Shown here in pieces: positions 56,734-64,000 of a stretch of 64,000 nucleotides of DNA. Made by a program: the position numbers and the translations under genes. Each line of letters starts with the position of its first letter. Position 1 is the stretch's first letter. This DNA comes from Phlebotomus papatasi (taxonomy: Eukaryota; Arthropoda; Insecta; Diptera; Psychodidae): NCBI RefSeq assembly GCF_024763615.1, contig NC_077222.1:89838001-89902000 (forward strand), read 5' to 3'. The notes beneath the pieces were generated by a model. It worked only from the letters and a program-made list of their open reading frames with translations, was not told the DNA's origin and made no database searches.

Positions 56734-57787
56734 TAATTGAGGTCCTATAAAAAATATCTTATATTTGGATTCTTACATTACAGTGTGTAATAATCATCCA
56801 CAAGAATCTGATTTTTATCAGTTCTGAATAATTTAAAAACATTGTTTTTCATAGAATATGCATATGCTTCTTTGGGTACTACAGTCCCAAAAGAGACGAA
56901 AGAGTTAAGAAGCAAAAGCAGCATTGTTGATATAATTTTTTAAATATTTTTTTGGCATTTAGCAGTGATTTGATGAAGTTGGAATGTTCTGAAAAGTTAA
57001 AGAGCGGTAAATTGCCTTTCTATTTCGCCCAAGAAGAGCAAAATATGTTCAAAATCCTCGCTAATGTCTGCGAGAAACTTTTTTTTTGAATTTAATATTT
57101 AGAACTGATAAAAATCTACTTATGAATAATTATAAAATATAAAAAGTTGTAAAATCTCTTGTAATCATTTTTTTTTCGATTTCAAAAACTTCGTCAACAA
57201 GATCTAAAAGTCTTTCTCTTAAAAGGAATTTTCATCAATGGAATAAATTTATTTATTTTTTAATTCGAAGTTTGTTTTTCACAGGAGATCGTATTTATAC
57301 TAAGATACGAAAATTACATTAAGAAATCTACAAATTAACAAACAGAAAAACACAAAACAAAAAATAAAAAAAATTATATTTTTTCAATTTTCTTCAAGTA
57401 AGCCAAGACACATGCCATAAAAATAGTGCATGTGCTGCTATAAATATCATTTTATAGTTTCTTGAAAATCTGAAAATTCTCTTTAAAAAATGAGATTTGT
57501 AGAAGCTCAATGGTCATACATTCAAGTAAATAAATTTTAAGGCAATAAAACATTGTCAAAATATTCCAAGATTCTCGTAACTTAGATGCTATACCTCAAA
57601 AGTACTTTCGCATCATTTACTTTTTACCGGTTCTCAACTGATTCTTAAATCCCTCAAAATAGTTTTAAGAGTAATAAAATTCCTTTATTTTTGGACAAAA
57701 ATTACTTATCTGTTCATTACCGGTTCACAACTGATTTGAACCGATTCATAAATCAACACATTGCCCAAAATACACCTTACGGAGTTA

Positions 57788-58912
57788 TCACACTAGAAAA
57801 TTTCACATTAAAGTTAAAGTGAAAAGTTGCTCATTAAAACTTCTAGAACCACTCGAAATCGCTGATTTAGTCAGGACACATTGCTAGAATTGCTCAATGT
57901 CACGATGGCATACGGGTTGTTAGATGAGTGTTTTTGTTTTTGAAGCATTTCAGTCGTTTGAGCGAAAATGTGCGATTTTAGTGAAGAAGAGGATGTTTTC
58001 CTCCTGTACATTACTTTTATGTCGTGCAAAAGGACCCGCTAAGCGAGAAGAAGGAGGTTGTGGGCGAGAGATTGGCTCCTAACGCGACCGTTACATGGTG
58101 TCGTTGAAATTCTCTGGGGCGATTTTTTTAACATAATAATTTTCTCCGGATAACTTCGGAGGAATTTAAAGAGCTGCTTCAAATCGTAGGGCTTTATTTG
58201 CAAAAGAAAACTACGGAAATGAGGAAGCCAATATCACCCAAATCCCGACTGAGGTGTGAGTTTCGGCGATTGGTGACGCAATTTGTCGCAAACGGTTTGA
58301 AAACCATCAGATCGGTTGCCTCTATTTTCAGTATTCCCGGCAGTTGTAGTCCAAAATGACGGATTCCTGATGCACAGCCTCAATTATTTCGGCCACTATC
58401 TCATTTGACCACGAAATCTTACAAGTTTATGAAGGAATATATAAAATGTACATCGAACACTTTTTTGTTTAGCTTTTTAGTTACTTATCTTCTTGACCGA
58501 TATTTTTTAATGTCTTTTATCCTTTCTCTATCTGGTGCGCGATAAATAATAGGTATTAGTAAGCACTACTTTTTATCACAATTTAATCACGAATAAATTA
58601 GTGAGAAAATTGTGGCGCAGAAACTACCCGAATGACTGCAATAAAGTAGTACCTGATAAAAATTTAATGAGCAAATTGTGCTCATAAATTTGCTCACTTC
58701 TCATTAATTTGCTCATTAATTATCAATCGTATTTATGCTATTTTAATCTATTTAAAACAATTTTTGTGACTCGACTCCACTTTTTTTTTATCACTAAATG
58801 AATCGATTTCTAAAAGCTCTTGACGAAAATTGCGCATTAGGACACAATATCAGCAACAATTAATGTGAATCACATTAAAATTTTAATGTGAAATTCTCTA
58901 GTGTGATACTAC
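57788..58912. mobile_element. Decayed PIF/Harbinger transposon
   Basis: ATCACACTAGAAAATTTCAC at the left is mirrored by GTGAAATTCTCTAGTGTGAT at the right, and the inverted part extends through ACATTAAA/TTTAATGT. Inside is a broken transposase (57968-58359). The exact termini are uncertain: the similarity goes a few bases further out, to CGG-AGT/ACT-CCG-like words bordered by TA. The right half has ATTAATTTGCTCA repeats and no coding. Confidence 0.75.
57968..58359 (+). pseudogene. PIF/Harbinger transposase fragment, frameshifted
   Basis: One frame opens at ATG 57968 (MCDFSEEEDVFLLYI), hits an in-frame TAA at 58040-58042, and continues as ARRRRLWARDWLLTRPLHG to a second TAA at 58151. The similarity goes on in another frame with NFLRITSEEFKELLQIVG, then TTEMRKPISPKSRL, and ends at TGA 58357-58359. 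R-R-x-WxRxWL, FLR-x-x-EEF-x-ELL and T-x-MRK-x-ISP are the N-terminal hallmarks of Harbinger-type transposases. The catalytic DDE part is missing. A dead copy with at least one stop and one frameshift. Confidence 0.75.
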
Positions 58913-58979
58913 GGTAGAGTAATAAGAATTGAATTTCGGATAAAAATTAGTTATCGGGTATGAACTGGTTAATTACCGG

Positions 58980-59430
58980 TTTAGAACCAATTGCAACTGG
59001 TTCAGTTTTATCGGAAATTCCAAGACACTTCCAACGAGCCTCAACATGATACATTGCTGATGAGAAAGACGTTCTCTAGAGCCTTTTAAAATTTTGACCT
59101 TGAAAATTCAGCGGTATTTTCGTAAAAGGATAAACTTTCCGCCTGGACAATCTCTAAACATATCCAAAAATGAAAAAAATCTCATGATGCGCAGGGAAAG
59201 GGGAGGGGTTGGGGGAAAGTGAGATAGAGTAGGGACGGATGAGACTTATCGTTAAAAAGGACTCGATTTCATCGAAATCGCTTCATAAACATCGAAAATA
59301 CAGTCCGATCAAGACATTTTTGATAATATCTCAGGTCTCAGGAGACATCGAAAGAGGACTGCGACCCACCGTTGTTGGAAAAAATATTTTCTTTGTGGGA
59401 CACCGGTGTTCCAATCGTCCTTAAAGGGTT
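58980..59430. repeat. Dispersed repeat, GGAAATTCCAAGACACTTCC type
   Basis: Blocks are shared in order with 31315-31510 (TTTTATC-GAAATTCCAAGAC, TCTA-AGCC-TT, CATATCCAAAAATGAAAAAA) and with 50096. The right part has GAGTAGGGACGGATGAGAC, as in family F, and GGACACCGGTGTTCC near 59398. No protein. Confidence 0.65.
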
Positions 59431-59801
59431 AAAAATCGATTCAAAACAAAATTGCAAAACGTTCGATTTCAAGAATTATTCTGACTTTATGAAATTTATT
59501 CTATACGAAATAATTAATGTGAAATAATTTTCTGTAATTAGTTATTTTGCTCGATTAATTGAACCATCAAAGTTGCTTTTATTCAATGCTTTAATTTTTT
59601 ATTCAATGCTTTAAATTTATCTAACTAAAAGACATTCTGCCCATTCCCCAAGAATTCCATTAAGATTTATTATTCAACTAATTGGTCCAAAGAACTCCCT
59701 CCAAGGTCATTTGGAAATGGTTAGAGGAAATGCCTCGAATTGCTGGCGCAAATTCAATTAGCAGCTAAATGGGGTCTTCTTCTTCTTTCTGTGTCTTGCA
59801 G

Positions 59802-59963
59802 GGCGTTACAGTTGAGCACGTCTGCCATGCTATTCATCGTTCTCTGGCCGGTCAATTCAAATATGCCCTGGTCTGGGGCACTTCCACCAAGTACTCCCCA
59901 CAGAGAGTTGGTATCAGTCACATCATGAACGATGAAGATGTTATTCAGATTGTTAAGAAATAA
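59802..59963 (+). CDS. DRG2: DRG2 GTPase, exon 3 (C-terminal TGS domain)
   Basis: 54 codons in phase 0 after TGTGTCTTGCAG. It reads GVTVEHVCHAIHRSLAGQFK, then YALVWGTSTKYSPQRVG, and ends DEDVIQIVKK before TAA at 59961-59963. That is the end of the TGS domain of DRG2 (beta-grasp fold used by DRG proteins for ribosome or partner contacts). Together the three exons give 363 residues. Confidence 0.97.
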   Translation, partial: GVTVEHVCHAIHRSLAGQFKYALVWGTSTKYSPQRVGISHIMNDEDVIQIVKK

Positions 59964-60104
59964 GAAACATAATTCCCTTACGTGCGATATTCCTAGAAAC
60001 TCCTTTAACTTTGTCCTTTTCCCATGTTCAAGATAATGAAGATTGAGAAAAAGAGTACATCAAGAAAAGATTGACTTTGTCCTTGGCGGAGCGGAAGATT
60101 TTGA

Positions 60105-60119
60105 TGCTTTTAAGGTGAG
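60105..60119 (+). other. Possible splice donor in the DRG2 3' UTR
   Basis: TTTTAAG is followed directly by GTGAGTTTTTTT, a consensus 5' splice site about 150 bases after the stop. It could be used for an alternative 3' UTR, or be chance. No reading frame crosses it. Confidence 0.3.
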
Positions 60120-60207
60120 TTTTTTTTTAAATATTTTATTTTTGATGATAGGAAAATGAATGGGGAAGGACATCGCGAAATATTGTGGATGATTTTGTTG
60201 TTTGATA

Positions 60208-60213
60208 AATAAA
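60208..60213 (+). terminator. Candidate poly(A) signal of DRG2
   Basis: AATAAA in TTTGATAAATAAAACAC, 245 bases after the stop, followed by T-rich DNA. Confidence 0.55.
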
Positions 60214-60946
60214 ACACATTATTTTTTTTCTTTTTTATGTATAACTTATATTTACATTATTTTTCTTAATGATTTTCCTTCCTTCATTGATTTTTTCACC
60301 TATTTTTTTTTAAACTATTTAATTGTTCTCTTTTTAATCCTTTTTTTGCGCTTATTATTTTTTTTTTTTCAAAAAGAAAAGTGAATGGCTAGAAAAATTT
60401 GCCATTTGTTCACTGATATTTTTTTTTATGTTGAATGTTTTTTTTTTGTGTGTGATGAATAATTAAGCAAGGATCTTTTTTTCTGCTTTCATTTTTTCTA
60501 TTCTCTCAATTTGTACATGATTTCCTGCCTTCGAGACTCCTTGTCAATTTTTTTGGGGGGCTTTAGTTTGGGGTTATTTTAGGCATGGTGATTGAATATT
60601 TTCTGTGGAAATATATAATTGGTGAAATGCAAATGAATTTTACAAGGTAAACAGAATTTTGCAATGGTTAGAGGGAGAACTAATCAGAAAATATGATTTT
60701 GGGAGGACGTGAAAGCAAACGGAACAAGATGTTTGGCACAAGAGTCACATTCATGATGATTTGCCAAAGATTCTCAATTATCTGTGTCATGCAGATGGAA
60801 TTAATTTACAAAAAAAACAGAAACGACTCATTAGACTTATCATAAATTAGTCAAAAAGTGATATATTGTGATCATTAAGCACCTTCCAAAATTAATTTCT
60901 TGGAATTTTTTGTGTCAGTTTTTTTTGGGTTTTGGGGTTAGGAAGA
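60214..60946. other. Spacer between convergent genes
   Basis: T-rich from 60214 to 60580, then AT-rich. It should hold the 3' UTR of the minus-strand gene ending at 60947; no clear AATAAA is seen on the minus strand close to that stop. Confidence 0.45.
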
Positions 60947-61179
60947 TCAGACGTAGAGACCATTCCCAAGATTCCCCATGTATTCCTTCCATCGTTGATT
61001 GTCTATTGAGTTGAATTGAGAGCAGATTTCGCCTTTGTTGAGATCTCCACATCCACAAGAGATGGATATTCTCGTGATGACTATCTGCATCTCGTATTTT
61101 GGTCTTGGAGGTGTGAGAGTCTCGAGAGTCGGGATGCGCTCTTGTAGACACTGCAGAAGCACTTCCTTATCTTTCATGT
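60947..61179 (-). CDS. Last coding exon of an unrecognised gene
   Basis: On the minus strand the acceptor GGCTGTTTGTTTCAG is followed by AC ATG and an open frame to TGA at 60947-60949. It encodes about 76 residues: MKDKEVLLQCLQERIPTLET, then TPPRPKYEMQIVITRISISC, GCGDLNKGEICSQF, and the end RWKEYMGNLGNGLYV. Composition, GC content and the clean acceptor make it look like true coding sequence, unlike the many chance frames around it. A CxCG pattern (ISCGCGD) and a conserved-looking C-terminus are the only motifs. I do not recognise the family. The ATG could be internal, since the frame is open through the acceptor. Upstream exons must lie beyond 61905; none was found up to 64000. It is convergent with DRG2. 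Confidence 0.6.
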
Positions 61180-61198
61180 CTGAAACAAACAGCCATTA

Positions 61199-61899
61199 TG
61201 GTGCTATTCCAATAGAAAAATGAGCATGTTTTTTTTAGTACATTACTGTTCTCAAGTACTAAAAAGACTATGACTGTTCCCACATGTTATTTCGATTAAT
61301 GTCAGATGGCATTGTGATCGGGAGTGAAAACTTGCTCGGCGGGAATATTCGAATTCGGATTTCGGTTGGGAAATCGACAAGATTAATTTAATGTTTTCAC
61401 TTTCATAGTATTTTCTACATTTTCTTTATCATGATAGACAAGATGTAAAGTTATTGTCTCTACACAAATACTTCATATTTTCCCCAGTCCTCGTCGTGTT
61501 TCAAAATCACGAAATAGTCATGACAGGAACCGACACAAAAGAAGAGTTCATCCGAAATCCGAATACGAATATTCCTTCCGAGCAAGTTTTCACCCGATCA
61601 CAATGCCATCTGACATTCAGTCAGTGTGGTGTGGAGTAACCTATCATGTCAGTTTGGTGGCGTGATGCAGTTAGATGGCCGGGAGTTGACAACTATAGCC
61701 TCAACCGCGAGTTTTCCCAGGTTTTCCATGAGTTTTCCCGTGAATTCTCAGTGGTGAAAAGTCGTCGAGCAGCATTAATATTCTCTACTCATTATTTTCC
61801 TTGTAATGACGTATAGAAACAGACATGGTCTTTTTTAGTACTTGAGAACAGTAATGTGCTAAAAAAAAACATGGTCACTTTTTCATTGGAATAGCACCA
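61199..61899. mobile_element. 701-bp TIR element with TTA duplication (Harbinger-like)
   Basis: TGGTGCTATTCCAATAGAAA and TTTCATTGGAATAGCACCA form the ends; TTA is duplicated outside (61196-61198 and 61900-61902). The arms continue inward (TTAGTACATTACTGTTCTCA / TGAGAACAGTAATGTGCTAA, then TGTCAGATGGCATTGTGATC / GATCACAATGCCATCTGACA). A 3-bp TTA duplication is typical of PIF/Harbinger. No transposase. Confidence 0.88.
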
Positions 61900-61973
61900 T
61901 TAACCATTAAAGAAAGTTTTGAGATACTGCATTTTTATACAGTTAGAAAATAAAACTGATGACATTCTCTATA

Positions 61974-62422
61974 CACAGAAAAAAAAATATTTTGTAAAAA
62001 TGTTCGAAAATGTTTGTGAATTCCTATGGGGGAGTTACGAAATGCTCGTGAATCGTATAACCCACAAACAAGTTCGTAAAAGTTTGTACGTTTTTTCCAA
62101 ACACTATTCGTAACATGATCACTTGACGAACATTTTTAGTAAAAAATGTTCGTAAAATATTGCCATTTGTTCGTAAATGTTTGTTTTCTTGTCGAATATT
62201 TACGAACTAATGACAAAAATTTACGAACATTTACGAACAAATGTTTGTAAAAGTACAAAATATGTTCGTCAAATGATCATGTTACGAACAATGTTTGTAA
62301 AAAAAAGTACAAACTTTTACGAACTTGTTTGTAGGTTATACGATTCACGAGCATTTCGTAACTCCCCCATAGGAATTCACAAACATTTACCAACATTTTT
62401 ACAAAATATTTTTTTTTCTGTG
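61974..62422. mobile_element. Family A palindromic MITE, best copy
   Basis: CACAG and CTGTG ends with TA at 61972-61973 and 62423-62424. The left arm (TATTTTGTAAAAATGTTCGA, GTTTGTGAATTCCTATGGGG, GAGTTACGAAATGCTCGTGA) is almost perfectly complementary to the right arm. The whole 449 bp could fold into one long hairpin. Confidence 0.92.
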
Positions 62423-62444
62423 TAGGCAACAATTCAAGGTGTTT

Positions 62445-62790
62445 GCAACTCGTAATGTATCGAAATTCCATTCACGCCGAGTTGCAGGCATTACTCTAAA
62501 GAATCTCACCTACCATAAGCTTATCTGAGTTTATCACTGGTCATTTTCTATTTTAAACAGTCTGAGTGGGGAAGGCCAACAAAAGAAAAAAAGTTCAGTG
62601 GAATCGGATAATAAGCATTATAGAGATAGAGTCCGGTCTATTTCGGTATAGTAAGGGTCGAGATAAAGAAGGCTGGAGTAGAGACAGATGGGACCTATCG
62701 TTAGAAAGGTCTCAGTTTCAGATACAATATACTAAAATTTCATGAAAATCGCTTCAATAACACCGAAGATATGATCCGATTAAAGGCTGA
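62445..62790. repeat. Dispersed repeat, copy 2 (family F)
   Basis: Blocks as at 50455-50830, same strand: CACCTACCATAAGCTTATCT, AGTCTGAGTGGGGAAG, AGAGTCCGGTCTATTTCGG, GTAGAGACAGATGGGACC. Direct orientation relative to copy 1. Confidence 0.75.
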
Positions 62791-62804
62791 CGGTCGGTGG
62801 GTTG

Positions 62805-63610
62805 AAAACCCGAAAGCCAAAATTCCGAATACACCAAAATCCCAAAACCAGAATATCGCAATTCAAAATCTTCAAAAACAAAATCCTGAAAGGACCAAAG
62901 ACCCCAAAGCCAAAATTCTGACAGGACCAAAATCCCCAAAATCCAAAATATCGAAAACCAAAATCCCGAAATTCAAAATCTAAAGTCAAAATCCTGAATG
63001 GGCCAAAATCCTAAAAATCCAAATTCTCGAAAATTCAAAGTCCTGAAAGCCAAAATCCCGAATATGTCGAAGTTCTGAAAACCAAAAATCCCGAATGGAC
63101 CAAAATCATAAAAACCCAAAATACCGAAAACGAAAATCCCGAAAGCCAAAATACTGAATGGGTCAAAATGTCAAACATCCAAAATCCAGAAACCCAAAAT
63201 CACGAAATCCAAAATCTCGAAAGCCAATGTTCCGAATAGGTTGAAATGAAAATTTCGGAAGGCAAAATCCTGAATGGACAAAAATCTAAAATCCCGAAAT
63301 CCAAAATCTCGAAAGCTGAAATCCCGAATGATCATAATTCTGAGAAGGGCGAAATTATAAAGAGGATAATGTGTAGAATAATTTCCGGAAACACATAAAA
63401 TGTCCCCTTGCCTTCAACAAGCCCGGTGCAATTTTAGGAGAGTAGCTATGACACTTAAAATTTCTGAATTTTGGTTTTCGTGATTTTAATATTCTGGATT
63501 TTGCCTTTTTTGTGATTGCGACTAATTTGGGGTTTAGGATCAATTGGGATCTTAGTCTTTTCGGGATTTTGACTCATTCGAGATTTTAGTTTTTAGTTTT
63601 AGATTTTAGT
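62805..63610. mobile_element. Foldback element with long CCCGAAA tandem arms (family S)
   Basis: The left arm (62805 to about 63345) is a degenerate tandem repeat of CCAAAATCCCGAAAGC-type units. The centre (about 63355-63450) holds GTGTAGAATAATTTCCGG and CAACAAGCCCGGTGCAAT. The right arm (about 63460-63610) has the inverse units (TTTTGGTTTTCGTGATTTTA, TTTTCGGGATTTTGACTCAT). The centre also occurs, inverted, in 45152-45592. A frame through the left arm (PKSQN-rich) is repeat-derived. Confidence 0.75.
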
Positions 63611-64000
63611 GATAAAAACAGCAATCTTAAAAAAAGGGACAGATAATCCTAACCGGCTTATTGTATGTGAGATTCTTAACGTCAGCTAACTCGGAATGCA
63701 TGCAAATTCGATTTAGAGCTGAAGTTGGGGGCGCAATTCAGTTATGGACAGATTCAGATTTGGATGGACGGGCAGAAAAGTGATATATGGGAGAAATATA
63801 GACCAGAATGTTCTCTATAATTTTGCCGTAGAACTAGATCTCATTGATTAATCAGAAGCCGAAATAATCGAGGATGTTTGTTTGTGAACTCGTTTTTCGA
63901 CCAGAGCGCCTCAAGTGTTCATTTGATGAACTTCAACTATATCAAAGAATTGTTGTATTTTGTGAGACTTTTCATTTCAAACCCTATTTTAAGTGACTTG
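63611..64000. other. Non-coding DNA, nothing recognised
   Basis: AAATTCGATTTAGAGCTGAAGT near 63705 resembles a patch at about 48570, so part is probably repeat-derived. No exon of the minus-strand gene was found. Confidence 0.4.

Larger units (their letters stand above)
55509..59801 (+). other. DRG2 intron 2 (4.3 kb, transposon-filled)
   Basis: GTAAGT donor, TGTGTCTTGCAG acceptor. It contains a family E element with a transposase remnant, a decayed PIF/Harbinger element and a dispersed repeat. An outer pair of inverted words (CTTAACTCTTTCCGG at about 55603 and GACGAAAGAGTTAAG at about 56897) brackets the family E element, suggesting that it landed inside an older repeat. Positions 56913-57770 show nothing recognisable. 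Confidence 0.9.

Noticed and set aside
54507..59963. Assignment of the GTPase to DRG1
   Set aside because: The N-terminus MGILEKISEIEKEIARTQKN, the length of 363 residues and the C-terminal GTSTKYSPQRVG match DRG2 rather than DRG1.
62771..62983. 70-codon frame rich in Pro-Lys-Ser-Gln-Asn
   Set aside because: Translation of the CCAAAATCCCGAAAGC tandem repeat.
1..64000. CRISPR array, phage, operon or bacterial defence system
   Set aside because: The window is insect nuclear DNA with spliced genes; the repeats are inverted-repeat transposons and satellites, not spacer arrays.

Overview
This is eukaryotic nuclear DNA from an insect, most likely a nematoceran fly; a phlebotomine sand fly fits, but that is inference. 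The reasons are short GC-richer coding exons set in very AT-rich DNA, GT-AG introns of up to about 12 kb, three insect-type genes, and a dense load of small inverted-repeat transposons. There are no bacterial operons, CRISPR arrays or phage genes.

Layout. Positions 1-23999 hold no exon I can support. This stretch is probably intron or upstream DNA of the lipophorin receptor and is filled with MITEs, foldbacks and degenerate satellites. Positions 24000-41140 (+) carry the last three coding exons of a lipophorin receptor (LDL-receptor family): the membrane-span exon, the exon with the endocytosis motif FDNPVY, and a 14-codon last exon. The two introns are about 5.0 and 11.9 kb. Positions 41141-52437 are gene-free: more MITEs, a roughly 160-bp degenerate satellite, an extremely AT-rich block and dispersed repeats. 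Positions 52558-53721 (-) are a complete three-exon gene for the U5 snRNP WD40 protein SNRNP40. Positions 54507-59963 (+) are a complete three-exon DRG2-type GTPase gene. The two genes are head to head across 785 bp. The second DRG2 intron (4.3 kb) holds a pogo-like element with a transposase remnant and a decayed PIF/Harbinger transposon. Positions 60947-61179 (-) are the last coding exon of an unrecognised gene, tail to tail with DRG2. The rest, to 64000, is transposon and repeat DNA.

The three identified genes act in separate processes (lipoprotein uptake, pre-mRNA splicing, a translation-linked GTPase); I see no shared pathway.

I found no convincing new multi-gene system. The best leads are: a foldback family whose arms are tandem repeats of a CCCGAAA unit (62805-63610, second copy 45152-45592 with another transposon inside it); a CACTG-ended MITE family with 2-bp target duplications, one proven by an internal empty site (12202-12670); a head-to-head array of TTCGTTAAG motifs around a GC-richer core (about 13990-18250); a foldback with a hammerhead-ribozyme-like core (39631-39951); a 21-bp perfect hairpin (11353-11424); and a transposon lying 19 bp from a splice acceptor (61199).
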